From: Arabidopsis thaliana
Lineage: Eukaryota > Streptophyta > Magnoliopsida > Brassicales > Brassicaceae
Direction: 5' to 3'
DNA length: 64,000 nucleotides
Assembly: GCF_000001735.4 (NCBI RefSeq)
Contig: NC_003074.8
Coordinates: 5,766,101 to 5,830,100 of the forward strand
In this document: in pieces, positions 31,196 through 43,277 of the stretch
Position numbering within the stretch: the first letter of the stretch is position 1
Layout of the letters: each line of letters opens with the position of its first letter
Program-made: the position numbers and the translations under genes
Notes under the pieces: generated by a model
Told to the model about the DNA's origin: nothing
Databases searched by the model: none
What the model saw: the letters and a program-made list of their open reading frames with translations, nothing else

Positions 31196-33367
31196 ATGGC
31201 GGATGAGAGGTATAATCGGAAGAATCCGGCGGTGAAGAGGATTTTGCAGGAGGTTAAGGAGATGCAAGCTAATCCGTCTGATGATTTTATGTCTCTTCCT
31301 CTTGAGGTAACATCTCCGATTCTAGCTTTTTAGATCGGGAATTTTGATTCGAATCTATATTTGAAATTTCCTTTTTTGAGAAAATCCCCTTGTCTTATGT
31401 TGTTGTGTTATGTTGTGTTGTGTTGTAATTGTGTATCTGTTCTGAGTGATGGTGTTTGATTTTAGGCGATCATGATTAGGGAGGATCGATATATCTTCTT
31501 GTATACACTGAATTTACTAAGTCTCTCTACTTTCAACACTCGTGCAACAGATAAAGTTTGGATTTTTGTGTTTTTATTGGAATAACTGAGTCAAGTGGGG
31601 AAGATTACGAACGATTCCTTGATCCACTCAGCTGTCATACTAGTTCTTCGTTTCTAATTTTTTTAACTGTGAAGACTTTTTCCAACATGTCATGGTCCAA
31701 ATAGATTGCGCGCGATGTTATAGCTGTTTTTTACAAGTTCTTGTGTGATACCAAATAGTTTACATGATTACTCTTATCTATCTTTTAACTTCAGGAGAAT
31801 ATCTTTGAGTGGCAATTCGCCATCCGAGGTCCTGGTGATACTGAATTCGAGGGCGGGATTTATCATGGGAGAATTCAGTTGCCTGCAGATTATCCATTCA
31901 AACCTCCTTCATTCATGTTATTGACCGTAAGGATCTTACTCTTATTTCATATATAAAAACACACAGATGTTGCAAGTTCCATAAGAGAGTATGTATCTAA
32001 AGAATCTCTGTACTTTTGTTTCAGCCTAACGGGCGCTTTGAAACTAACACCAAGATTTGCTTGAGCATTTCAAACTACCACCCTGAGCATTGGCAACCTT
32101 CATGGAGTGGTAAAGTCATGGATCTCAAGAGACCTTATCTCTTGACTTTTATGTTGTTTCCTAAAAGATTACTCAGACACTTGTAATTTACATGAGGTTG
32201 AACTATATCAGCTCTTTTGTATTATGATTGAGCTTTGTTTCTTTTCAGTTCGGACTGCTTTGGTGGCTCTCATTGCATTTATGCCCACAAGTCCCAATGG
32301 AGCACTGGGCTCAGTAGATTATCCAAAGGATGAGAGACGTACACTAGCCATTAAATCACGTGAGACACCACCTAAGTATGGCTCTCCTGAACGGCAAAAA
32401 ATTATTGATGAGGTATAGTTCCCCACTAGAATACCCTTGGGTGTTGAACCACTATGCATAATATCCTGATGAAAATATATGAATTTAGCTAGATGCTTGC
32501 TGAACCTGTAGAGTATGTGCCATACCATTGCATTGCATCATTATAAACCATAGGACTAGCTGGTGGTCAAAACGGGATCGCAATATATTATATATTAGGC
32601 TTGCATATCTCTAGCGGTTATGATTTAATGTTTGCTCTAAGAGTATCTGCTTTGTTTTAACTGCAATCACAGCTGTTATTATTCTCTCCATACAGTAAAA
32701 TTTGCTGCTCAAGTCCTAACACACCATTTTACTGATTATTGTCGTTTTTAAAAAGTAGTCAGTTGCACAAATATAAAAAAAAAGACAATAGTAGTGTTAA
32801 CAATCTCCTTTTGGTCTAAACTCTCGTCCCTTTCTTCATGATTTTTGTTATGACTTTAGTTTCATACCTCTGATTCATCTTCAATTTTGGAAAAAACTTT
32901 TAGTAACCATGACCTTTTAACAAGCGCAGATTCATCAGTACATCCTTAGCAAAGCAACCGTGGTTCCAAAACCTCTTCCTCTGGAATGTAGCCAAGCACC
33001 TTCCATCGTATCAGAAGCTCACTCCCAAGTTGAGCCACAGGAAGCGATAACTGTAGTAGAAGAGCGGTCCATCGCTACAACAGACACCATAGTTGATGAT
33101 CAAATCATAGAAGAGACAGCTGAAGCAGTCAATACAGCAGCTAGTGTGGTTCCCGCTGCAGCACCTTTACCAGCGGTTGAAGTTGTGGTCAAAGCTTCTG
33201 TAAGTGGTGAGCAAAGGATGGCCAGAAGAGCGGCTCAGAAGCCAGTCGATGACAGACTCTTCACGTGGGCGGCGGTTGGGCTCACAATCGCTATCATGGT
33301 TCTTCTTCTGAAGAAGTTCATAAAATCAAATGGTTACAGTACTGGGTTTATGGATGATCAGTCTTGA
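31196..33367 (+). CDS. UBC32: ER-membrane ubiquitin-conjugating enzyme E2 32
   Basis: Five exons, 31196-31306, 31795-31926, 32025-32109, 32249-32412 and 32930-33367, give 309 residues, the known length. The UBC fold spans roughly 11-165: FEWQFAIRGPGDTEFEGGIYHG, the YPFKPPSF loop, and the active site TNTKICLSI with Cys93. An acidic, Ala/Val-rich linker follows. The tail has a basic segment and one membrane span (FTWAAVGLTIAIMVLLLKKF, about 274-293), so it is tail-anchored, with the E2 domain in the cytosol. It is the Ubc6/UBE2J type used in ER-associated degradation. In Arabidopsis it helps turn over misfolded BRI1 and affects salt tolerance. ACGT elements upstream fit ER-stress induction. Confidence 0.95.
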
Positions 33368-34359
33368 ACTCTGATGAAAGTCAATGCTGCGTTTAAGAAA
33401 TGGGGTTGTGTTGTTTAATATTTTATAAATATAATTAAAGTGCATAATGGCGTAAATAATTTCTGTGTGACATTGTCTTGCAACTTAGTTGATAGATTGG
33501 ATTATAGCTTGTGACCAAGTTAACAATATGTATTTTGGAATTGAACACTGACGACCGTTTTATCAATACATTGATGCTTTGTTAATAGAATTGTTGATTA
33601 CCTCCACTATGTTCATAACTATTTCCCGTTTTGAGTACATGATGTCTAAAATGTATCCAAATTTTTAAATCAATAGATTTCATGGTCAAGTTTAACAATT
33701 TGATCATATATGTATGTATATGAACACACATGTAGTGAGTCGTGTGGTTTATATATTTGTGTGTATTTTCATTATAAATTACAGAAACATATTAGTTTTG
33801 GGGTATCTTCTGCACACATTAGTTTGGTGTGATCTCATCTTGTACCTTATTTTTTTACTTTTCAGTTTAGAAAAGGTTATCAACTTTGACCTTTGACTGC
33901 CATATAACGTTAAAAAGAGAAAAAGTTACCGAAGGTTCAAATTAATAAATGAAGTTGATCGTAATGAAAATAATATTTTTTTAAAAAAGAAGGGATGGTG
34001 GCAAAAGAAGCTAAGTTAAAAGTCTATCAGTCCTTATTGCTCAGGGATCCTCAGGTACTAAAACTAGCAAACACTGCTTTTGCGTGTCTTTGAAGTCAGA
34101 TTTTTAACAGCAATTGTTTCATCTGCCTATTACTATAAAATAAAAAAACACTTTGATTTATGGGAACGTGACTGCTTTTTCCACTATTATAACCTTGACT
34201 CGTTTTTAATGAAAAGAAGCATACATATTTGGATACTCACTTTTGCCCATTTATAACACCAGAGAGAGAGATATAGGGATAGGGCGAGAGAGAGTTATAC
34301 TAAAGAAACTTGAAGGAGAGGAGGTTCTGAGTGAGATAGAAGAAGGAAGAGAGAGAGAG
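33368..34359. other. Intergenic, UBC32 3' flank and REM gene promoter
   Basis: About 1 kb, AT-rich. The last 100 bases (34261-34360) are rich in GA repeats and likely form the leader of the REM gene. No coding sequence seen. Confidence 0.5.
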
Positions 34360-36203
34360 ATGGGTAAGAGTAGTAACATAGTTTTTGATCGGATTAAAGA
34401 AGAACGGCAGATGTTGAGCTTTTTCAAGATTTTTCAGAGGGCAGATCTATCCTCTGACTGCATGGTAACGTTGTTCTTGATATCTTTGTTTGAAAAGTGG
34501 GAATCTTTTTCTTCTTTTTGTTGAATGGGTTTCAAGTCTACGGCTTATTCATCTTTTGGTTCTCTTTGTTTTAAAGATTGCAACTGTTTTTCCTCTGAAT
34601 CTTTTACGTTCTCTGTCTTTGAAACGTTGAATCTGTTGTTTCCCTGGTGTTTTAAGGGTCTCAGCTTCTCGAGGGTTGAATCTTTAGGTTCTGTGTGTTT
34701 TAAAAGTTAGATCTTGTAAAAAAAATAAAAAAAGTTAGATCTTGTTAGCTTTTGGCTGTCTTTGTTTAATGAAAGGTTGAATCTGTTAAATCTCTGAATA
34801 TTTACGTTCTCTGACTTTGAAACGTTGAATCTGTTGTTTCTCTGCTCTCAAGACTCTTAACAGTTTAATCTTTGAGTTCTCTGTGTTTTAAAAGTTAAAT
34901 CTTATAATCTTTGTTTAAATGGTAGAGTCTTTTGGTTGTCTTTGTTTAATAAAAGGTTAATCTCTGACTCTTTACGTTCTATATGTTTGAAACGTTGAAT
35001 CTGTTCTTTCTCTGGGTTTTTATGGGTCTCAACGGTTGAATGTTAGGTTCTCTGTATTTGAAAAGTTAGATCTTTCAGCTTTGGCTAGAAGGTAGAATCT
35101 TTTGGTTGTCTTTGTTTAATAAAAGTTTAAATTCTGAATCTTCACGTTCTCTGTCTTTGAAACGTTGAATCTGTTGTTTCTCTGGTGTTTTTAACACTCT
35201 TCATTGTTTGTTCCAACCAGAGAGCGCTTCCTTACAGCTTCATAAGCAAAGTCTCTGAGAAAGACTTCTCTTACAAGATGGTTATAAGAGCGCAATGGGG
35301 AAAGACATGGGATGTAGAAGTCTCCAAGAACCCGACATACTACTACATTGAGACGCGTGGATGGGATCTGTTTGTGAGTGACAATGCTTTAGGACAAAAC
35401 GAGTTCATTACCTTCACTCACAGAGGAAATATGGTCTTTCATGTCAACATCTACGAGCAGAATGGCTTAGAGATGCGTAAACCTCGAAAATTCCAGACGA
35501 TGGGTCCTTCTAGTAAGCTTTTGTGCTTTTAATGCTTTCTTTAAAACAGAGAATATGAAGTTGAAGAAGACTAATTATTTTACTCTTGATGATTGATGAA
35601 AACAGGTGGGATCAAGAAAGAAGAAGGAGAGAACAGCCTCATAGATGTGAAGAAGGAAGAGGAAAGTGATGAATCTCCGGGACGAGCTGAGTTCCTAGTT
35701 AGAAAGAAGAAGACTGAGGATTCCAAATCATCAAAGAAGAAGATGACGAGAAACAAAGTGAAGAAGAAGAGCAAGAGCAAGAGCAAGCAAGTGCTGGATG
35801 GTGTTCCAGAGTTCAAAATCACCATAAGGAAATCATACCTCAAGTTCCTGGTAAGATTCAAACCATAAGACAGAACCAAAACAAGAACACATCTCTGTAT
35901 ATTGGTGATAATGATTTTCTGGTTTTTATGTATCAGGCAATACCAAAACATTTTGTGGATGATCATATCCCGAATAAGTCTAAGATTTTCACGATTCGTC
36001 ACCCGAATGGTGGTTCATGGAAGGTGCTTTGCTTGGTGAGGGAGATTCGGACAATCTTCTCAGGTGGATACTCGAAATTGGCAAGAGAGTTCCCTTTGAT
36101 GGTTGGTGACAAATGCACCTTTAAGCTTATCAAACCCTTCGAGTTTGTCCTTCTTACCTCCAAGAAGAACAGAGAGAAGATGGATCAGTGCATGATCGAT
36201 TGA
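34360..36203 (+). CDS. REM22: REM-type transcription factor with two B3 domains
   Basis: Four exons, 34360-34464, 35221-35512, 35606-35850 and 35937-36203, give 302 residues. The first B3 domain (about 18-125) starts LSFFKIFQRADLSSDCM and continues LPYSFISKVSEK, WDVEVSK, GWDLFVSDNALGQNEFITF. A charged linker with Lys/Ser runs (KKMTRNKVKKKSKSKSK) looks like a nuclear localisation signal. The second B3 domain (about 200-295) has KITIRKSYLKFLAIPKHFV, WKVLCLV and FPLMVGDKCTFKLI. Two B3 domains with this spacing define the REM (reproductive meristem) class. REM genes are mostly expressed in flower meristems and organs; targets are largely unknown. The symbol is from memory of the locus. Its 756-base first intron carries a repeat. 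Confidence 0.88.
34560..35190 (+). repeat. About 170-bp tandem repeat inside the first REM intron
   Basis: The word GAAACGTTGAATCTGTTSTTTC recurs at about 34621, 34818, 34988 and 35158. Between these, TTTTGGYTGTCTTTGTTTAATRAAAG recurs at about 34747, 34929 and 35098. The unit is 170-200 bases with roughly 3.5 diverged copies. The last copy runs into the polypyrimidine stretch of the 3' splice site. Confidence 0.75.
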
Positions 36204-36627
36204 GGAATGAATGTTAAGTGTCTTGCTTTCTTTCTCTATGGAGACATTTTATGTATGTTTTGCGTGCTTATTAATTTCGCTGAAACTCTTTAGCTTGTAT
36301 TTCCTGTAGAACTACTTATGTCCTGAACTTCGTTGTAAGATTGTTATGCTAACAAAACTATCTATGTTGTTGTTACTTGTCAAGTTTAATTCCTCTTCTC
36401 TTCAACCATAAAAACAAATGGACAAATCATAAGTTAAAAACACATTGATATGAGTGGAGTTTGGTCCAAAAATCAAAAGAGTCTGTATTTATTAGAAGGT
36501 GGAGTGTTGTTTATCCATACAGATGAACAAAACACCAGTCACACAACAGTTAACAATAGAAATTCCGACCACAAAAACACAAATTATAGAATACACGGTG
36601 GTGTTATTTAGAGTTCTCCGAGCAAAC
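36204..36627. other. Convergent intergenic region
   Basis: 3' flanks of the REM gene and the universal stress protein gene. No further feature seen. Confidence 0.4.
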
Positions 36628-37963
36628 TCAGATGTGAGCCTTGACAACGGTCACAGGGCATGCAACGTTGTTGACAACATGGTTGCTTACACTTCCCATA
36701 ATCATCCTCTTAAGACCACCAAGGCCTCTGTTACCCATCACAAGGCTTGAGAGAGGAATCTGTTCAGCTGCTGCACAAATCTTCTCACGAGGATCTCCCC
36801 AATATATCTTCATCACTACTGTAATCTGCACATGTTTCACAACAGTTGAATTTTGGTTAAATACAGAACCAAACAATTGTGGTAAAGAAAGTCACATTCA
36901 TATGGATTGACAATGTTCACTTATTAGTCACAACTAACAAGGCAACATAAAGCTTTCAATGAACTTCTGAATAAAACTATGATAGATGTAATGTAACATA
37001 TTCAATGTCAGTACCGTTACAGGTTATTCAATAGAGTATAGTCCCACCAATCCTCAGATTAATTTGTCTAGAACACCAGAGATAGACCATTATTTTGTAC
37101 AAGTTATCGGTACTCTTCAGTGATGCATATTCATAAACTATCCGCAACTGGAAGATCACCATCTTTGGGAATCATAATCTTAATACTCTGATTCAGGTAT
37201 TGTTATGTGAACATTAGTAAACTAAAACTGTTGTAAGCATAAAAGTGTTTCCAGTTGCAGAGAGGTTTTATGGATTATTCTTTCATTAAAAGGGAAAGAA
37301 GAAGTAGCTTACCGTTTTCTTCCTAGCGGCAGTATTGACAATGTCAAGGGTTTCAGCATCTGGCTTCAATGCATACTTTTTCATCACAGCAGCGTCAGAG
37401 AATTCACTCATAGGAATAAAAGCTGAAAAGTTACAAACACAAAACCAGAGTCAAACAACAACGAGATCATTAGTAGGAATTCAAACCATAAACTTGGGAA
37501 AGAATTAAGATGATCATGAGCAAAACACGATCAACTACTACTTCAAATAGATTCTTTCCAAATTTAAACAAGCAAATCATACAGAACCAATTATAGATCA
37601 AACGATGCATAAGTAAGTCAGGTTCCTTCAACAAAGGTATGCAAGATCAGACAAAACCGGAAAATCATAAGTTAAATCATCAGCGATCACACCCAATTTC
37701 TATATCACGTTTCCAGGAAAACAATATAAAGGTGAAAAGGAATTTGAGAGAGAGAGAGAGAGAGAGATTAAGAAGGTACGTGATCCAACGGTCTCCCAGA
37801 GCTGCATCTCGCCTTCCTCGTAATTCATATCGTGAGCAATAGTGATTAGGATCAGATGATCTCCGTCGCGAACCACGTTATCGATCGCCCAGCTCAGAGC
37901 CTTCTTACTGCAGTCCGAGAAATCCACCGCCACTCCGATCCTTCGTCCACCACTCTCCGCCAT
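36628..37963 (-). CDS. Universal stress protein A-like (USP)
   Basis: Three exons, 37780-37963, 37313-37422 and 36628-36825, give 163 residues. The Rossmann-like USP fold is shown by RIGVAVDFSDCSKKALSWAI at the start and by the ATP-binding motif near the end, G-x2-G-x9-G-S, seen as GNRGLGG and MGSVSNHVV. ATP-binding USPs usually act as nucleotide-bound dimers in stress responses; the partner is unknown. I chose the ATG at 37963 because the protein then begins like other plant USPs (MAESGGRRIGVAVD). An in-frame ATG further upstream would add a basic, non-conserved stretch. It may be At3g17020. A pure (CT)n run lies 12 bases inside intron 1. Confidence 0.93.
37746..37767. repeat. (GA)n microsatellite near the 5' end of a USP intron
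   Basis: Eleven GA repeats, read as CT on the coding strand, starting 12 bases after the donor site of USP intron 1. Length changes here could affect use of this splice site; that is inference. Confidence 0.85.
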
Positions 37964-38408
37964 AACTCTCTCTGTAGGTATACTTTTTTCTCTGAAAGCT
38001 GATTCTCTCACTCAAAGACAAATGGGTTCTGATGTGGAAGAAGGGACTATGTATTACTAAGGAGATTGAAATGGATCAACGATTAATAATTATTAGTTAT
38101 TCGCTGTAATGCTGTCTAACGATACAGAAACATCATGGCCGTTGAATGGAGTCCACGACCGATCGCAGCCTTACGATTAAAATAGCTCAAAAAAACAGTG
38201 GGTGGAAAATATCTTCACGGAGGCAAATGTAACGGACAAGATAAGGGCGGGGTCTGGGCCCACCAAGTTTTTCAACACTGTCCAAAAAGACAAACAGACA
38301 TTCACGTTCTTAATTCAAATAGTCTCTCCACTAGTTTAGTATTTTAAAGACGGTCAGAGTCTGTTTTTTCAACTAATCATGACAAGTAAAGGAAAATTCA
38401 TGGTAGCT
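37964..38408. other. Intergenic, USP promoter and OB-fold gene 3' flank
   Basis: 445 bases holding the USP promoter and the 3' end of the OB-fold gene. Nothing else recognised. Confidence 0.4.
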
Positions 38409-41400
38409 TCAAATCTTGAGAGCTCGTGTGATTTCCCAGCAAGTGTCGTCCGTTTCATGACCGGAACCCAAATTCCGGCTACCGCTGTTTGCTAAAATCA
38501 CTAGAAACCATTCGTTCTCCAATGAAGACGGATACATTAGCTGATCATCCTGAACCACCAATAATTTTACATTGCTTCTTTTATTCATTCATTTTACCGC
38601 CATATATTAGCTACTATTATAACCAAATATATATAATAACAGATTGCTTTGTTACCTCTGGGAGGTCACAGAATTCATCAGGAGATATTTGAAGTATAGC
38701 TGATGCAGACTGACCAGTACACCACGCGTATAGTTTGGTTTCCTCGTCTGCAAGTGTTATCGTTATGTGGAATGTTCTCACTACTTCTGTGTTACTGTTG
38801 CAGCTTACTCGGCAGAAACTACAATGCAGGTTCGCTCCATAAGATGATGATGATTCTTCATCTATGAAATGGCCGCAAAGGCTATGAGCTAGTCTAGTGT
38901 TGATGTTATGGCATTGGTCGATCTCATCCAGCTTAACCCGACAAATCTGTCCAATAAAGAAAAATAAACGAATTATCCAGACGTGCAAAGGAAACGCCAC
39001 ATAAAGCTCTGTGAATCATTTAGAGAGCAAGACGAACATTTATTGCAGGTTTTCTCTGTTTTGATATTTGGGAGAGAGTGGAGATCAGGTGAATACAAGA
39101 AGAGGTCAGAAATGCAGGCAAGCAGCTAAGGTTTACGAATGTAGCTTTCTCGTCTTTCTCATGCCATAACATCTCAATGCTGCTCAACCCAAAAACAAGA
39201 ACTCCATTAATGTTTAAGCTAAAGCAATAAACCAATACCTACTGTTACTTATTGATAAGTATTCAGTTCATGTTTGAGCTAAATCAGTTTCCCAATAGCG
39301 ATGGATCCGTAGTATATCTATCAGTTTCAAAGCAAGAGAAACGGCTTACCAGTTCTCTTTTGTGATTTTGCAGGATAACCCAGACACGTACACGACATGA
39401 CCAAGCCCTAACCTTCCCAACGACCTGGAAACCATATATTATATATGGTTCAAATTTCTGTTAAACAGAATGTTAAAGCCTTCAAATTTCTGTTCAGATG
39501 TCGTTTCGAGATTCATGAAACACGCTTATACCAGTAATTGGTAAAATGGAGCTTAGCCCATATTGCTCCAGTTGTGTCCTCGATCTTCAAAGAAAAGACC
39601 ACTCCTGTGGCGTTTGGATCACATGAAATGTCTGTTACAACCCCATAAAGACTGATGCCAGTCGTTTTGTCACGAATGTCCGTTATCATCGTCTGCAGAA
39701 CTTCAACCAAGGAGAGGAATATTAGCAGATGCAGCTAAGACATAGATTTTCAAATAATAGCCAGAGCAGGCTTTACGTATAATCTCCTAGGCTTACAAGG
39801 CTGTAAATTTCCAACAGAGATGATATTGTGCGCCATATAAAAGCAAAACTGTAAGACTTATGAATGCATTTTGGTGCTATGATAAGAAAAACCAATAAAT
39901 GGTATGCATATGAATAGGATCTGTAGCGATATGAACCTAGATTCAGTGTGAACCTATTAACACGGAAGTGATGAAGAACCTCCCTATTGCCTGATTTCTA
40001 AACACGGAATTGATTAAGAACCTATGAACCTAGATTCAGTGTGAACTTTACAAATATCAATTACCATAACCATCAATTAACATCATGCTTGAATAAATGG
40101 TATCTTAACTTCTACTCACCCGAAAAGGATAATTACTGAAGTCTACAGACCCATCGGCATCACGAGGCAATGTCACCTGTGAAACTCCGACTGAACCAAG
40201 CAGTTTAGATCCTTGACACTGATGTTGTGACAACGCTACACAAACCTGAAGAAAAAAAAAACAAATCAATGCAAAAATCTGAACAGAAAAAGGAAGCAAC
40301 ATAAAAAAAACTTCATTTACCCGTTCCTCTTGTAAGGTTGATGGCACTAGATAGAGATGTGTTGCGCTACCGTATTCAAGGCAGAACTCATAATTTCCTT
40401 CCATTGCACTCTCTTCGAGACTAGAAATATAAGGCCTCTCAATCCCAAGCACACTTCCCACACTGAAAATGAATCTATAAGAAGGGGTTGGTCGAAAAAT
40501 TTAAAGGTAGAAGCACCCAGCCAGGAGCTTACCTCAGAAGGTTTGCCACAATGACTTGCTCTCCCCACAAGATAAATTTTAACCTATCGCCATCACCATC
40601 TACAAGTGAAATTTGCCTTCTACGTGCAGTACTAAACGTGAGTTCAGATTCCAGAGGACCTATAGATTCAATTCTGCTCTCAAACAAAGAGGGGAACATG
40701 AAATATTACTTTAGAAGTTAAGTCATGGTAACCACTCAATTTCTCAAAACATATACTTTTGTTATGGGGTACTTTACGCATATTTCTACAATTTTACTAT
40801 AAAATCACAACACTTGGAGTTATACTAGGCATTACTTCCAAAAGGTTTTGATCTGATAAAAATAATCACTGTATTAGTATTTGAAGTTTCTTGAATGTGT
40901 TTGCAACTAGGAATGTGAATAGTAAGTTACTTTTACCAAGATTGGTAGTAAGATTGTTTACCCACATATTCTCTTACCTAGCATACAGAGAGTAAGAAGC
41001 TCCATCGTTGAAAGCATCAAGAGAAACAGATGAGAAAGTATCGGAACAAAATTGAGCTGCTATGAGGATTGCATCATCATCTTGGTCCTGTGGTATTTGA
41101 AAGTCAGGTAAAGACTAAACCACTCTTTTTCATATAAACTTCGCATGAAAACTGAGATGTGTTAGGACTAACTACAAGCAAATTCAATACTGCAGTTCTA
41201 ATTTCTCTTTCAAAAGATTGTCAGAAACCAAACCTCATCTAGCAATACGACAAGATACTCAGTTGGAAGTAACCGTGGAGTGCCAAATCCTTCTCTCGCG
41301 GTACGAAGGTAGCATCCAGTGATCAAAACTTCTCTGCCTTTCCGAAGAATCCCATTTGGTGTTTCCACCAACTCATAATACCTAGACAAGAGACATTAGA

Positions 41401-42362
41401 TCCTTAAGAAACTCTATACAGACATCATAAACTTATGACAAGCAGTCAAACTCATCTCAATCCGAGATGATGATAATTCACCTCTACCGAATAAGCATAC
41501 CTCCGATGTAGATAGAGATCAATGGTGTTGGAGCTCCAAAAGTCCCCTAGTGTAAGCATGAATATGTTTGTACCTGAAATAGAATTTATGTTTTAAATGG
41601 ATAACCACCAACTTGGCATCGTACGGCAGGGGAAATGAATGTGCTGCCAGAATTTGTAAGATACCAGGAAGAACATCGGCATTGATAATAACAGCTTCCA
41701 AAACGCTGTTCATGGACAAAAAGTTCTTCTCATAAATGGAGTCAATTGTAACGGTATTAGCGAGTCTTCTTCTTCTGTGACCCTTCTTCAACTGATCTAT
41801 AAGTTCCGGCTTCTTCTTTGACATTCCTGGTTTGTTTTGCTCATGCCATGCCTACAACAAAAACATTCAGAGAAACATCCAGAATCGACTACAGAATGTA
41901 AATTAACAAATTCAAAGCTATATCTCATATAATAATAACACATTGATCAATCTCATTGGCCAAGAGAATTCCCAAAAACAAACTGAAAGAAACGTTACAA
42001 TGTTACTCATCAAATCAAAGCATCCCACATACTATAACTTCCCCACCGATAAAAACATTTCAAAATCGAAGTATGAGAGAGATTAGCAGCACCTGAGAGA
42101 GATCGGACAAGAGAATCGCGGCAGTGACACCGCTAGAATAAGCAGTACAGGTTTTCAGAATACGCGAGGCGACCCAGCCCCAACCCGGACCACTAGCCTC
42201 AGTCATGGCTTCGCCGGGACCCCTCTTACTCTCTTCCTTCTCATCTTCGTCGTCTTCCGGTGAAATCACAGTTCTGGCGTAGTCCAGGAAAGCCAGAAAT
42301 GGATCTTCTACTTCTTCCTGGTCACCAATTTCAATGAGCGATGCTCCGTTTGTATCCCCCAT
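38409..42362 (-). CDS. OB-fold nucleic-acid-binding protein with Cys-rich C-terminus
   Basis: Thirteen exons worked out by frame: 42093-42362, 41665-41851, 41501-41546, 41234-41381, 40978-41087, 40533-40673, 40321-40462, 40120-40245, 39532-39692, 39350-39424, 39038-39182, 38656-38946 and 38409-38549. They give 660 residues. The start is acidic (DPFLAFLDYARTVISPEDDEDE). Near 112-155 is a Lys/Arg-rich stretch (KKGHRRRRLANTVTIDSIYE). Around residues 400-475 an OB-fold pattern is clear: TTGISLYGVVTDISCD, VFSLKIEDTTGAIWAKLHF, WSLGRLGLGHVVYVSGLSC. Near 535-580 cysteines spaced LCGHF and LHCSFCRVSCN look like a zinc ribbon, within a second OB-like segment (YAWCTGQSASAILQISPDEF). I infer an RPA-like nucleic-acid-binding role; no function is known to me. 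It may be At3g17030. Confidence 0.85.
39931..40046. repeat. Interleaved direct repeats in an intron of the OB-fold gene
   Basis: ATGAACCTAGATTCAGTGTG occurs at 39931 and again at 40024. AACACGGAAKTGATKAAGAA occurs at 39959 and 40001. The order suggests two overlapping local duplications. Confidence 0.8.
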
Positions 42363-43277
42363 CAGAGCTCGGATACCAATTCAAAACCCTAGATTTGACG
42401 TTACTGAAATTGCCGGGGTTTATCAGGAGGAATTCAGGGCATTTGTGCTTTCGCGGGGAATTTTTAAAAGAATTAAAATCAATTCGGTGCTCAATTAATA
42501 ACGCGCCGGCAAATTCCTCAATTAAGATATGCGTTAATCTAATTGATTTTCCTTTTTCATCAAAAGGCCCTAACTTTCAGGTCTTTACACATTCCCCACT
42601 ATATTTATCTTGTGATCAATTGTTTTCATTCTCCCGTATAAATGTAAATTTTGAAACAAAAATCAAAGGATAACAGAGTAAAATAGTGTTGGCTCTGTTT
42701 CTACATCACCCATTTGGGGTTTCAAAGTCACAGTCCAAACTTCTTAGGCCTGAGATATCTTACGCCAAACTTCTTATGCGATTCGTTTTGAAGATGTAAC
42801 TGGTCCATACTTCAAAGGATAACAGAGTTAAAATAGTGTTGGCTCTGTTTTCCGAACCAGTTTCGACAACCACCACTATCACCTGGTTTTCTCTTATTAC
42901 CTGCAATAGTTCATCTTTAACAGAAAATATAGGGAGATACTGTCGTTGCTCCCTCACAGCTTCTCCTTTCTTCATATTGTGTACAAATTTAGCCTCACCT
43001 TTAAAATCTAGAAGCCCGAATTGGAACAGGAGAAGATGCAGCGATATCCCATGGAGAAGCAGAAGACATAGTTGAACGTTCTGCTCGGCGAGACAACGAC
43101 TCTGGTGAGAAAATTTTATCACCGCCGGTGAGGTTATGGGACTCGCTTTCCAAATCTTTTATAGTGAGAATGAGAATCTCCCAAAACCTTTCTAAAATTA
43201 TAACAATTGCTAATTCTTTAAATTATACATCGACCCTTCATCTTTACACCGCCTCAATAAATATCCCTCTTATTTTT
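42363..43277. other. Intergenic with a captured helicase gene fragment
   Basis: Upstream of the OB-fold gene and downstream of HCF107. It contains a 38-base direct repeat (about 42665-42703 and 42815-42854) and a PRP16-like DEAH helicase fragment (42850-43135). Confidence 0.55.
42850..43135 (-). pseudogene. PRP16-like DEAH-box RNA helicase gene fragment
   Basis: Two parts of a splicing helicase are joined here on the minus strand. The first reads RRAERSTMSSASPWDIAA then SPVPIRAS, which recalls the Ser/Pro-rich N-terminus of plant PRP16. The second reads DFKGEAKFVHNMKKGEAV, then EQRQYLPIFSVKDELLQVIR and ENQVIVVVVETGSEN. The latter is the region up to the nucleotide-binding loop, where the helicase has GETGSGKT. 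In the parent these parts are far apart, so the intervening coding sequence and introns are missing. The junctions shift frame, and the loop has lost its Gly-Lys-Thr. It is non-functional. Recognition is from memory of the plant helicase sequence. Confidence 0.8.

Noticed and set aside
34243-34360. Upstream in-frame start of the REM gene at 34243
   Set aside because: The extra stretch is encoded by GA repeats typical of a leader; the ATG at 34360 begins a normal REM N-terminus.
41519-41664. Extension of exon 2 of the OB-fold gene through 41574
   Set aside because: Ending exon 2 at 41665 and using 41501-41546 as the next exon keeps frame and gives coherent DFWSSNTIDLYLHRRYYELV; the extension does not.
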